Source: Bretschneidera sinensis (lineage: Eukaryota > Streptophyta > Magnoliopsida > Brassicales > Akaniaceae). From it: a stretch of DNA of 64,000 nucleotides. This document shows positions 9,694 through 24,571 of this stretch, one piece after another (position 1 is the stretch's first letter; every line of letters starts with the position of its first letter). The stretch spans positions 72,989,501-73,053,500 of the forward strand of contig CM043698.1 in NCBI GenBank assembly GCA_023935145.1, written 5' to 3'. The notes beneath the pieces were generated by a model. That model had not been told where the DNA came from. It ran no database searches and worked only from the letters and a program-made list of their open reading frames with translations. The translations under genes and the position numbers were made by a program.

Positions 9694-11744
9694 TGAGCAT
9701 TTCATTGAAGCTGTGAAGCAAACTGTCCTTGCCAACAAGAACTGGGTATTCAAAGCCTCACTTAATTATTTTAGCTTCTGCTATGTTTTATGCACATTAA
9801 TGAATTGTCTAAAAATATTTGTGTTTTGAATCTTGGAAATAGGTGCCTCCTCCAGGGAAAGATCACTGTATGTTAGGCCTTTGCTCATAGGGAGTGGCCC
9901 TGTTTTAGGGTTGGGGCCGGCACCTGAATACACATTCTTAATGTATGTTTCTCCTGTTGGCAACTACCACAAGGTGAGTTGCTATGCTTTTTATCCCAAA
10001 AGAAAAAAGAAAACCAAAAAAAAAAGATAAACTTATGAATCATTCTGCTTGAAATATCTCTTTTATTGTATTCCAATCTTTGACTATCCAAAGTGAAAAA
10101 AAGAATATAAATAAAGATACTGGTTAATTAAAGATGTTGAGTTTGTTTGTAGAGAGGAAATGTATCTTAGAGAAAGCAATGCTCCTGCCTTTTTGCTTTA
10201 GCTATTGTACAGATAAGGATAGTTTGGCAATGATCCGGGTAGAAATGATATGATAGTCATCCGGCTTTTGGGGGGAGAGGGGTGGGATGAGACATTCCAC
10301 TCAACTACTTATCTATCTCATCCTATTCTCACTTCATCTTGTCCACTAAACGTACCATAAAAGATTATGGAGGCAATATTCTTATTGAGTACTTGCTGGT
10401 AGATAGAAACTATATGCATAGACAGAAAGATATATACATAAATTCACTTAATCTTTCATGTTTTACTGATACTGGCTTTTGTTATATGATACAGGGTCAA
10501 CTTCCTTGAACTTGATAGTAGAGTATAAGCTCAATCGTGGTACTCCTGGCGGAACTGGTAGTGTGAAAAGTGCCACCAATTATTCTCCGGTAAGTATGGC
10601 ATGAATCATGGCATCCGTCTTTAGCCAGATTTGTACTAATCACATATGCATTATAGCTCAAATTATAAGCAAAAATATCTCTTAATTGATTTTGATTCTA
10701 GTGGCTATTATTAACTATAGTACTTGCTTATGTTAATTTGCTCCCCCTTTTTTTACATTTTTTTTTTCTTCATAGGTTATACAATCAATAACTCAAGCAA
10801 AGGCCAAAGGGTTTTCTGATGTCTTATTATTGGATGCGGTGACTGGAAAAAATATCGAGGAGGTTTCTGCATGTAACATTTTCGTTGTAAAGGTGTTGCC
10901 TTAATTTACTATTTATGCACTAGGCAGAACTGATGTTGCATCTCTCTCTTTGTTTCTCCCTCTCTAACTCAAATAATTTGTTTTTTTTTTTTGGATTGGG
11001 TATTGAATACATTATCTACCTTTCGCAGGGAAATGTGATTTCAACTCCAATAACAAATGGTACTAATGTGCCTGGAATCACACGAAAAAGCATCATTGAC
11101 CTTGCTTGTGATTTTGGCTACCAGGTGATTTATGTGTCTGATATATTGAGTCAATGAATAATCATATGCTTGAAGTTTGTATTGCCTTCTAGAAAGCTTT
11201 ATACATTTTGATGCACCAAAAAATCATGCGCATTGTATTCTCCCTTTTCGATTGATAATTTTGAGTTAGTATGGCCAAACCGTTGAATCCTTAGCAGTAA
11301 GAGGAAATGGGGAAATAGGAGGAGGTACAAATAAAAATAATGTATGGTGAAGGCTTAGATAGTCTAGCAATGATTAAGAATAGAAACATGTAAATCGAAT
11401 TTTGACAATGTATGACATTTTCCAGCAAAATGTAACGTGTTCCTCCAATTTGATCAGGTTGAGAAACGTGTTGTCCCAGTGGAGGACTTGATTGATGCTG
11501 ATGAAGTTTTCTGCACAGGAACTGCAGTTGTTGTCACTCCTGTTGGAAGTATAACCTTTCATGATAAAAGGTACAATTCGCAACATTTTGTTTTTGTTTT
11601 TGTTTTTGTTATTGTTTTTGTTTTCTGGGTCTTTGTGCGCTAATTGATCTTTGTCAACATAGGGTTGAATACAGAACAGGAGCAGAGTCAGTGTCCCAGA
11701 AACTGCATGCAAATCTAACCGGCATTCAAACTGGTCGTATTTAG
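9694..11744 (+). pseudogene. Branched-chain amino acid aminotransferase, 5'-truncated pseudogene (copy 1)
   Basis: The exons match a PLP-dependent class IV aminotransferase of the BCAT family, which interconverts Leu/Ile/Val and their keto acids. Recognised exons: 9694-9745 (EAVKQTVLANKNW), 9843-9973 ([19 protein letters not shown], then VSPVGNYHK), 10495-10589 (LNRGTPGGTGSVKSATNYSP), 10776-10892 (39 codons, [20 protein letters not shown]), 11029-11124 ([19 protein letters not shown]), 11458-11570 (VEKRVVPVEDLIDADEVF) and 11663-11744. All upstream exons are missing. A one-base deletion after the PPPGK codons shifts the second exon, and the start of the third is out of frame with it. A TAG at 11742-11744 falls about ten residues before the usual C-terminus (DKMGWTV remains readable after it). 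The later exons keep clean splice sites, so loss is probably recent. Confidence 0.88.
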
Positions 11745-12471
11745 GACAAGATGGGATGGACCGTCAAGATTGATTGTTGTAACTGTTGAAAATTCTGTTT
11801 TTCTAAAGTACCCAAACTAATTAATAATTCGTACTTATATGTTCTGGTCTTTCTTTCAGTTTTACATTGGCTACATTGTAGAGCATTGTTTTTTACCTAA
11901 GAATTTCCTTTTGTTTGAGTTTTCATAATGTGCTGTTATCTTGAAGAAGGTGGTGTTTTTTTGGTAAATGATGTTTTATTCTGGTTTGAGTTGTTGTACT
12001 CAGCGAATGATCCTGAGGTAATCCGGTTTACAATTTTCTTTTTTATAACTAAATATTCCTCCTTTCCGTATACAGTCTCATCTACCGTCAAAGTTATATC
12101 CTATTGTTTTGTCTGCTACTACTTGAAGATTGGGCAAGTTTATTTACTTGTCAACATGAGAAAACCTGAAAATATTACTAAAAAATAATTCTATTACATT
12201 GATTAATTGCCGTATGTAAAAACAACTTCTTGACCAATTTACTTGGGTCTTTTCAGAGCCTTGACCAATTTACAGTACTCTTACTTGGAGTACTATTCCA
12301 ATGCAACTTCTTGACCAACTATTTGACACCAAAATAGTTAATTAGTTGTGACTTCTAATAAATAATTTATCTCCTTTTGTTGAACACTAGCACAACCCCT
12401 TGAATAAAAGGTTAAAATAAAAGTGTTAGGCTCTCTAGCCAAGTCCATTTTCTACCTCCTATTTGTTGGTC
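11745..12471. other. Intergenic region upstream of squalene epoxidase
   Basis: It contains the likely BCAT 3' UTR followed by AT-rich sequence. No gene is seen. The 150-200 bp before 12472 presumably hold the proximal promoter of the next gene. Confidence 0.5.
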
Positions 12472-12479
12472 TATAAATG
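12472..12479 (+). promoter_or_regulatory. TATA box of squalene epoxidase
   Basis: TATAAATG lies 116 bp upstream of the start codon at 12595. It implies transcription starting near 12500 and a 5' UTR of roughly 90 bases. No other good TATA element lies closer. Confidence 0.65.
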
Positions 12480-12594
12480 GCACAAAGTTTAATTTCAATA
12501 ATACATCAACTTACACATAAAAGTAAATACAAGTCCAGCTCAAGAGGAAGAGAGTGAGAAATTTGTTAGCAGAGAACAGACTTGATCTTCGAAA

Positions 12595-15628
<3,034 letters not shown>

Positions 15629-17550
15629 TTATATATATGGAAACAAGATCATGGAAACTTGGAGGGAAATTGAGCAGCATAGTTTCTTTTGTTTTTGCCC
15701 CCTTTCTCCAATTTGAGATAATCTATCCTGTACAGTAGTATTTCTTGTAGTGAAAATTCAATTTTACTGAAAATATCATTTCAGTAAAATTGTATATTTG
15801 ACATTCTTACCATTTGTTCATCAAGTTGGCAATGGATCAGCAACTGAGTTACAATTACACTATTTTCTCAGTCACTCAGTCATGGTGTTTTTTGGAATGT
15901 CACAATCTCACCCACTTTAGTCCCTCGCGTCCTCGTGAGGCAAACCAAATCCACAATTCTGTAGTATCCTCGAGCCAACATGCATTAAGCGTTGGTTCTT
16001 ATTGATGACATGTTATTAAATGAATTACTTTGTCAAGTATCATCACCTCATCTAGAATTTGAATTTGAAATACATGTATTTATATTTTAAATTAGTTATA
16101 AAAAAACACTTAAAACACAATTTGAAAGCTTGTGCTTTTATAATCACATTTAAATTCATGAATTCGTCCAATTTTCATAACTTGTGAACGTGAATGTATT
16201 TTAGAACGATGATATTTCAAATTTTCACATTTCTGAAGCTTGAGTGGCCTAAAATTGTAAATTTGGTAAACTTAAAATTTCATCCAATTTTTTCAAATTA
16301 ACTAATGTCAAACTTTTCCTATTTAAGCGTTTTGATTAAACCAAACTAAATAATCTCGCCTATGAAAGAATGAATGCACTTCTTTTATTGTTTAATTACC
16401 CAGTCAATGCATTACTTTATGATTTTTAGACAAGATTAACTCATCTGTTATAAAAAATTGTAAAGTAAAGCTTGCAGTACGCATAAATTTTGTTTATAAA
16501 ATCGTTCTCACTATATCTCCAAATTTAAAAAATTCAAATCTATATGAGATGATACAATAGTTTAATTAATGAGTTATGCAATTGCAAGTATTTCACAATC
16601 TTTACCCTTAAAAGGATAAGTTTGCACATTTTCCTTGTTTGTTTGTTTGTTGACTTGATAAAGGCTAAAGCTAATATCTTCATATGAATAATCCTTCACT
16701 AGCTATAGCAACTATTTTTTATTGAAAAAAAAAAAAAAAAAAAACTGTCAGAAGTTCACACTTCACATCTCCAATAGACTTTCCTTGAACTTATTTTTAG
16801 GCTTAATTGCATTTTGTCCACATATTTTATATTGACACATAAAATAGTAAGTTTTTAATTGTGACCCTTTAAATCACAAACTCTCAAAAAACATTGCAAT
16901 TCTATGTTATAACGTGTTAGAACACTCAACTTATAGTGTACCCACATTTATATAAATATAATTTTATCAAGTTAATTTATTTATAAACCCGTTTATTTTT
17001 TGTGGCCACTTTTTAACGTGAGACAAAATTATTATATATGACACTTCATTTTCTTGAAGAAAAAATCACATCCCAAAGGTGGTAACCACACTACCATTCC
17101 TTCCCATGCCTTCTCATCCCTCCTTTTAAATACCTCTCTCAACATTCTCCTTCTAGCTCTCAAACACAATGAAAATCATATCACGGGTATGAAAAGTAAA
17201 GAGTTGGAGGGAATAGAATGGAATTAAATACCCTCCCTCTTAATAAAACAACTCCAAACAGGGTTTCCTTTCCCCTCCCTTATCTTCCCCCTCCCTTATC
17301 TTCCTGTTCCCTTTAAATTTCTATTATGCATGTTTGTAAAAGTCCATTGATCGGTTGGTTGAATCAGTAATAGAGACATGCCAATAAGTAGAGTAATTTA
17401 CATGTCTCCATTACAGTTTTTTTTTTCTCCAATGTTGTGAGACATGTCAAGGTTTATAAAAATAAGCAACATGGGAGGCCTAGTTACATGACTGACTGAT
17501 TCATTGGTTGCAGCTAAGAACTTTGTTTGATTTTTTGCATCAATATATCA
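15629..17550. other. AT-rich intergenic region
   Basis: It contains the squalene epoxidase 3' UTR (no canonical AATAAA close to the stop) and AT-rich DNA. There is an A-tract of about 20 bases near 16723-16744. No gene or element end is recognised. The last ~200 bases before 17551 are the presumed old promoter of the BCAT copy that follows. Confidence 0.45.
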
Positions 17551-18653
17551 ATGGCTCCTTCTGTTCAACCAACTTGTGAACATGCTGTTAACAGGTATAA
17601 TGCTACTGCCCTTCTAGCTTGATAATTGAAATTCATGAGTAGCTAAAATCGGGTTGTGAAATTGGAGTGTACATTTCACACTTATGCATCTTGAATTTCA
17701 TTTTGATTTGCTTTCAAAGCCCATTTCTAAACCAGTAATTGATCAAAATTATACTAGTTTAATCGCATTCGTAATTCAATCTAGCCATTCTTTGTTTTGA
17801 TTGTATTTTACATTTTCTTTCAATTTGGTTTGAGAAAGCAGTGGTAGTGAACGAAAATATGCTAATGTCAACTGGGATGAACTTGGATTTGTTTTAACAC
17901 CAACATATTACATGTATGTAATGAAATGCTTTAAATAAGACAATTGGTATTATTTTTATCATCATATCCTTTGGATATTAAAGTGAGAGATAAGATAGAG
18001 ATTAATGGGTAAATTGATAACATCATTTCTTTCCTCTTCCATTTTACACTCGCCAATCCTTTTAATTTTTGAAGGATTATGATTTGTACATGCAAAGGGG
18101 AAAACATCAATCTTTTTAGTTTTCTTTTCTCGCTTTTCTCTCATACTAAACAAGAGAAAAGTCCATTCCTCTTTCCCATTACCTTCTTTCTCCTAAAAAA
18201 TACACCTTTAGAATGAATCAAAAATAAGTTAAACATGTTTGATTTAATCATTAAAGTTAAACATGTCAGATTCAATCATTACTATAGACAACGGATGCAT
18301 ATATAAGGATTGTTAGAAGGGCTGAAGGCATACAGGACTGAAGACTGAGGAATTATGCTCTTCAGGCCCGAACAGAAGACCTTGCAAATGAAGAAGATGG
18401 GCGTGGAGAGAATGTGCATGCCTTCACCATCTATTGAGCAATTCAGTTAAGGTGTGAAGCAAACTTTCCTTGCCAATAAGAACTGGGGATTCACTGCAAT
18501 CATCCTCCTTAGCTTCTTCTATGTTTTATGAATGTCTAAAAAACATTTGGGTTTCAATCTTGGAAAAACTATAGGCACCTCCTCCAGGGAAAGGGTCACT
18601 GTATGTTAGGCCTTTGATTATAGGGAGTGGTGCTGTTCTAGGCATGGAGTCAG
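17551..18653 (+). pseudogene. Branched-chain aminotransferase pseudogene, copy 2, 5' part
   Basis: Exon 1 (17551-17594) starts MAPSVQPTCEHAV. Exon 2 (from 17842) joins in frame and reads [17 protein letters not shown], then MYVMKC, as in cytosolic-type BCATs, then breaks down. The next exon (about 18308-18468) reads LEGLKAYRTED, a TGA, then LFRPEQ and ERMCMPSPSIEQF, followed by a frameshift. Its donor is GG instead of GT. The last piece (18582-18653) reads [20 protein letters not shown] and runs straight into an LTR at 18654; the same exon resumes in frame at 49343. Stops, frameshift and the 30.7-kb insertion make it a pseudogene. Introns align with copy 1, so the two arose by tandem duplication. 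Confidence 0.88.
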
Positions 18654-19083
18654 TGTCACGGGCTGCAAGCTTAAGTTGCTAACCGTGCGGCCTTAGCCTC
18701 GGAAACACCTCCTTGGAATGCCTAAGTCAGCCTTTCTCTTGGCTACTCAAGAGAACCGCCCTTGAAGCTAGACCCACTCAAAGAAAATAAGCCAACACAA
18801 GAGAGAAGATAAGACAAAGGTAGAGAGCTTTCTATTGCTTGAATTATTGAATGATTTACAAGTGAGGGGGAGGCTCCTTTATATAGGGAGAGCTCCCTTA
18901 CATCCATGGCTAACATCTTGCCAAGTGTCACAATCCTACAATACTATAAGTGTAGTACAAGTGTACTACAAATGTAGTACGAAAGTACGAGGTACTACCA
19001 TGTAGTGGACGTGCAGTACAATGCTGTACATTATAATCAAAAAGTGTACTAGGAAATCCTCGAACACACGGGTCTCACGCGGG
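18654..19083 (-). repeat. Chromovirus 3' LTR (interrupted; last 8 bases displaced)
   Basis: It begins TGTCACGGGC and matches 48905-49342. It stops at GCGGG (19079-19083), where element A inserted. The missing tail is found inverted at 35625-35637, bringing the length to 438 bp, the same as the other LTR. The TATA box for the minus-strand promoter is at 18878-18886. Confidence 0.88.
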
Positions 19084-20329
19084 TGATAGGTGCTTAAATA
19101 TTCATATTTAAGCCCCCTTATTTACATTTGTTAGGTCCTTAGTTATGTTAATTTAGTCCATTTTACTTCATTTGTGTGTTCTACATGTTTTTATAGGATC
19201 TTGGAGAAGAAGAAGCAGTTTTGGCACTTAAAAGAAGAAGCCTGGAAATCCTGGAGCAGCCTCTGGTCATCGAGCGCAGCACTTGCGATCGAGTGCACAT
19301 GTACGGGGGTGAATAATAAAACAGCAGAGCCAGTTTTGGAAATAGAGTAGGTTTTGCGTTTTTGGAAATTAGGGTTTCCAGAGTCTTCTAGGACTACTCA
19401 AGCCCTATAAATACATCTGTAAGGCACACACAAATCATGGAATAACTTCTTAAAGATCACTTCTTTATCTTTTACTTTCGCTTGGAGTTGTAAGCTTTGG
19501 GAGAGAATTGACGCCTCTTCTCTCGGGTTTATTCTTCCCTTTATGTTTAGTTTATATATGATGTTTATCTTAGACAACATGCATAACTAACTCTTTATAG
19601 GGCTCGATTGAAGCCCTAGTTATGCTTCCCCATATATTTATTCATTGATTATCTTTGCTAATAGCCTTTATTATGTTGCTTAACTTGATAAATACCTGTG
19701 TTTATTTAAATTCCTCATATGTATATTATGGCCAACGTATGCATGTGGTATGGATTGGTTAGTTAGATCAATTTGGATGACTGAGTCCTGGGTCTAACAA
19801 TAGTAACAAAAGATATCCACACCGGATTCTTGGGTTAATCAACATGGGAAACCAGGAGTAGATACCATGCCCTAGGTCTCATGTAGTTGTCGATTTCCAC
19901 AGCCCTTATGCTTTCTTTAGGAACAACTCAGTAGATACCATGCTGAATCCCTCGAGAAAGAAAAGAGTTAGAGTAGATACCATGCCTAACTCGTTGCTTA
20001 GGGAAATCAATAGCTTAAGGAGTAGATACCATGCCCTTAGGTTGGCGACTATTAGGTATACATGATAAGATTAGTGCACTGATACATTACACATTGGGAA
20101 AGTATGACTAGTGGTGGATATGAAAGCCCTATGTCTTTATTATTATTAAATCACACTCAACTGTTTTTCAAACTTCTTTTACTAAGAAACTAATTCTAAA
20201 ACTGAAATTCACCAATCCTTGTAGAGATGATCTTGCATTCGCACACTATACTATTGTTGACCTTGTGCACTTGCAAGTAAAACAAGTGCAATTATTTACT
20301 CATTAATTTAGGTAAATAAACGCGCAACA
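19084..20329 (+). repeat. 5' LTR of element A (1246 bp)
   Basis: It starts TGATAGGTGC and ends CGCGCAACA. The TATA box TATAAATA is at about 19406-19413. Two CG-rich near-palindromes lie at 19269-19277 (partial) and 19284-19297 (TGCGATCGAGTGCA), about 110-140 bp upstream of it. The 3' LTR has about six such motifs. Confidence 0.88.
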
Positions 20330-20335
20330 AGTTTT

Positions 20336-20352
20336 TGACACCGTTGTCGGGG
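20336..20352 (+). other. Primer-binding site of element A, mutated Asp-tRNA type
   Basis: TGACACCGTTGTCGGGG differs from the exact Asp-tRNA complement by three transitions (two G to A, one C to T), as expected from deamination of methylated cytosines. Confidence 0.8.
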
Positions 20353-20521
20353 ATTGCGCTAAATTTCCTTTTAGAATTACTTTCGTTTAGTTTAAACATC
20401 ATTATTTTTATTTTATTTTACTCAAAAATTTTAAAATTTCTGTTTATCATTTTTATTTTCATCAAACCCTAATCGCATTTCCTTTCTATTTCAGGCACAT
20501 CAAACCCTAATCGTACCTTCT

Positions 20522-23125
20522 GTGATACTTGTGATTGATCGCATCCTTCTGTGCGATCGAGTGCAATTAGGGCAGAGAGTTACCCGAGCAGCAGAGTTGA
20601 ACTGCTGCACTGAAGCTGTTTTACTTGATTTATGCACGGACTTCGATCCCGACATCCCACATTATTTCCCCTCGATCCTGAACTTGAGTGGACCATCCGA
20701 CAAAGGCTTAGGAACAACTTCAAGGAGAACGAAGAAGAAATCCAGAACGAAACACCAATAGCAGAACAGCTCGAAAACCAGCAACCACCTGCCCGAGTAC
20801 CAATGAAGCATTCCTTCATCCCATGAAACATTGATCAGCCATCATGTATTGCATATCAACCTGAGGCGGCAGGAAACTTTTACATATCTCCGCAAATATT
20901 GAATGCTTTGACTTACTTTAGGGGTACATCGGCAGAGGATCCACACTTGCACCTTCGGGAATTCTTTGATCTTTGCAAATTCCAGCACATCCAAGGCTTA
21001 GACCAAGAAGGAATAAGGTTAATTATTTTCCCTTTTTCCTTAAAAGATAATGCTAAATTATGATATAATTCTTTGCCTGCAGTTTCTGTCCATACCTGGG
21101 AGGAGTTGGCCAGCAAGTTCCTCAGAAAATTTTTCCCAACCCAAAAAACGAGGCAAATGAGGAAGAAGATCTAGTCCTTCCAACAAAAGGATGAAGACTT
21201 ATTCTTTGAAGCATGGGGAAATTTCAACGAGTTACTACTCAAATGTCCACATCACAACCTACCTCAAGATGAGCTGGTACTGGCCTTTTATGAATGTCTA
21301 AATGACATGAATAAAGGTATTGCTAATTCTGGTTGTGGAGGTGTGCTGATGGAGAAGAGCAGTGAAGAAGCCATGGAGCTGTTTGAGGCATTGAGTGAAC
21401 ACACCCAACAATTCTCCTCTAGAGGTAGACAAGGAGTCAAGAGCAAAGGTATGTATGAGGTTACTCTAAATGGTGGACCCTCTACCCAAATAGCTGCTTT
21501 GGAGAGGAAGCTAGATATGAAGCTCGATACGATTGTAAAAGCTATGTCTACTCAAAACATCTCTCCTCGACCACAAGCTACATAAAGCTAGGTATGTGCT
21601 TTATGTTCTCAATTTGATCACACTATTGAGACTTGCCATTTGTATTCATTTACAGATCCCGAGCAAGCGAACTATGTGGGACCAAACAGTGCATATGCAA
21701 ATACATACAACCCTTGTTGGCGGAACCACCCCAACCTATTATGGAGCAACAATCAAAATGCCTTAAACTTTTAAGGACAACAAAGGAACTTCCACCAAGC
21801 AGCCCAACCAGTTCAAGAGTCAAAGAATAGTGACCTAGAGAGTATGATGAGGCAATTGGTAACATCACAAGATCAATTTATGACTCAGCAAAGACAAACC
21901 ACTGCACAACATGAGCAAGCAATTCAAAGGTTAGAGGTACAAATAGGGCAATTGGCTAAGGAGCATAGTGAAAGAAAGCAAGGTGAACTCCCTGCACAAA
22001 CACTACCAAATCCAAGAGGACATCAGCAGCTAAAAGCCGTTACAACCCTCCAAAATGGTAAGATCATAGGAGTTAATGAACCAACTCAAGCATCTCCAGC
22101 TAAGCCATCCACATCCAAGGTAAGTGAAGTAGAGAAGTGGAATGCACCACCCTTCCCTCAAAGGTTAGTAACGCCAAAGAAAGATAAATTGCTTGATATT
22201 TTTGAAACTTTGAGAAAAGTAGAAATTAACATTCCCTTATTAGATGCAATTAAACAAATTCCTGCTTATGCTAAATTTTTAAAAGATTGTTGCACTAATA
22301 AAAGAAAGTTTCAGGAACATGAAACAGTGGCTCTAACTGAAGGTAAGTGCGGTATTGTTAAGAAAACTACCACCAAAACTAAAAGATCCAAGTAGTTTTA
22401 CTATTCCCTATATGATAGGTGATCAGTTGTTTGAGCGAGTATTACTAGATTTAGGAGCAAGTGTCAATTTGCTACCATACAAAATAGTTGAAAAGCTAGG
22501 TTAGGGGGAGCTTCAACCAACCTCAATCATTTTGCAATTGGCAGATAGAAGCATCAAAAGACCTAGAGGTATACTTGAAGATGTCCTGGTAAAGGTAGGT
22601 GAGTTTATTTTGCCTGCTGACTTCATTGTATTAGTTATGGAAGTGCCCTATGCAATTACCTTGCCCATCATCTTAGGAAGACCCTTTATGAGAACTGCTG
22701 ATACAATAATTAATGTGAAAAAGGATATTGTAAGCATGACGGTAAATGGAGAGACAATAGAATTTAAGATATTTGATGCAATGAAATTACCCTAAGATGA
22801 TAATGATGATGAATGTTTTAATGAATGTATGATGCAAAGTGCTGTCAAACAAGCTTTTCAGGTCCATCACACTGATCCATTGGAGGTCACCCTCACCCGT
22901 AGCTTCAAAAGATCGGATATTGAGCCTGCATCAGAAACTATCCCTGATGACATCTTTGAAGCTATGCACCTCCCTGAAATTTATCCTATGCATCCAAGAC
23001 CGGGTGATAAAAAGAAATCACATTTGAATAAACTGACAAGATTGAGTCATGATGAATGTACAGCACCACCAAGAGCACTTGAACCACATGAAGTGGACTT
23101 TAAGTACTCCCTGCCAAAAGATTAA
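20522..23125 (+). pseudogene. gag-protease of element A, broken
   Basis: The gag matrix/capsid part reads PEAAGNFYISPQILNALTYF, then HLREFFDLCKFQHIQG, then FPFSLKDNAKL. A zinc knuckle CALCSQFDHTIETC (CX2CX4HX4C) is at about 21597-21638. The spacer is Gln-rich. The protease active site is LLDLGASVNLLPY at about 22446-22484, followed by SIIVLQL-like and LGRPFMRTAD strands. Stops and frameshifts at several points (for example 20824, 21061, 21172, 21583, 21772, 22393, 22504) kill it. After protease a segment of 98 codons (22829-23125) reaches the RT lead-in (HPRPGDKKKS) and then stops, and pol is deleted. It would have formed virus-like particles. Confidence 0.82.
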
Positions 23126-24571
23126 AGTTGAGAGAATACCCCATCTGGCTGAAGACGTTAAACTTAGCGCTCATGGGAGGCACCCCAAAGCATATCCTTT
23201 TTAATAGTTTATTTTATTTTATTATTAGTATTTCATAGTTTACTTTTCTATAGCTGTTTATTATTACTTGTTTTCCATTTTATGTTTGTTTGTCTTTCTT
23301 TTTTCAAGGACAGAGTGAGTGCATCCAGTTAAAGTTTAGGGGCGTGCTACGAGCCATGCCAGCCATATAGTTCTCCAACCCCCAAGTCAGCTTCTTCCAT
23401 GCTATTCACACATTGAGGACAATATGCAATTTAAGTTTGGGGGTATGGGGACACACTCACTATGTCCCTTTTTTTGTTGTTTTTATAGATAAATGCATGT
23501 TCATTCTGTTCCAAAAAAATTTTGGGTGATCTAAACAAGTGATATGATTTGACTTCATAAGTGAGCTTAACACTTTGAACATATAGGTCAATATTTAAGT
23601 TTTGAACCTAGATCACTTCCTTTTAGGCATTTAAGGATTCACAAGTTTGATCCTGAACTAACACGAGTACATTAGCACATAGTTGTATGGGGTATGACAT
23701 GTAATTTTGATTTGTATATTTTTTTTGCTCGACTGTGAACCAAATGACCGATTAAATTAACATTTTGGCATAAGAAAATAAAAAAATAAAAAATGATTGT
23801 TAGTGCTCAAAAAGGAAAATGCTCCTAATGATCAATAAAACAAAATTTCTATTGAGAAACTGGCCCTCTTACCTCAGTAAGCAGTGAGTGTCACGTCAAA
23901 AGGTGAAAAAAAATTTTTGCTCACAAAAGATCATTAAAAAAGAACTTTCTACTGAGTAACTGGCCCTCTTGCCTCAGTAAGTAGTGAGTGTCACGTCAAA
24001 AGGTGGAAATTCTGATTGGTAGCATTGAGACTAGTTAGTTTCGTAGCCTTTTTGACTCGAGTTAGTAAGTCCGTAGGGGTGTCTTTACACCTAATGCCCT
24101 AAAACCGTCTGGTTTGGGAGTCATTGGCTAAACACTCATTATATGAGTCAAATAGAAAGCTTAAGGGAACTAACTTGGCAAAAATCTCACAAATAAAAGA
24201 AAAGAAGAAAATCTATGCCATCTTTGTGGATTCTAATAGGAAATTTTGTGAATCTTGAGTCATCGAAACACTACATATTAGAATTATTTGAAAACCTAAT
24301 CTTTTATGTGCTAGTTCACCACACACTAAAGTCAAACTTATGATGTCTTAAACTGCCTCATGAAAGTGATTTGCGTTCAAAACTCTTATTCATTGCAAGA
24401 ATATGTTTATATTTGTTAAGCTTGCTCATGAATGCACATCATAGTTTTGTGTGAAGACCTAAAACTTTTGTGAACACTATGAACATTGGATCTATCTGTA
24501 TGTTGTTATTTTTCGTTTTAGTTTTTAGTTTTGTATTGCTAAGAGACTAGCAAAATGTAAGTTTGGGGGTG
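23126..24571 (+). other. 3' noncoding region of element A
   Basis: No gene is present. It contains the post-pol box (23147-23187), the duplicated direct repeat (23852-23905 and 23953-24006), the double hairpin (24072-24118) and the polypurine tract GTTTGGGGGTG just before 24572. The order is the same as in element 1. Confidence 0.75.

Noticed and set aside
11374..11712. Minus-strand 112-codon open frame
   Set aside because: It overlaps BCAT exons and a T-rich intron on the other strand; Asn/Lys run from simple repeat; no family resemblance.
9694..11744. BCAT copy 1 as a functional gene
   Set aside because: The 5' exons are missing, a one-base deletion shifts the PPPGK exon, the next exon start is out of frame, and a TAG removes the C-terminus.
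16723..16744. A-tract as a retroposon poly-A tail
   Set aside because: No retroposed sequence or target duplication is recognisable upstream; it may be a simple repeat.
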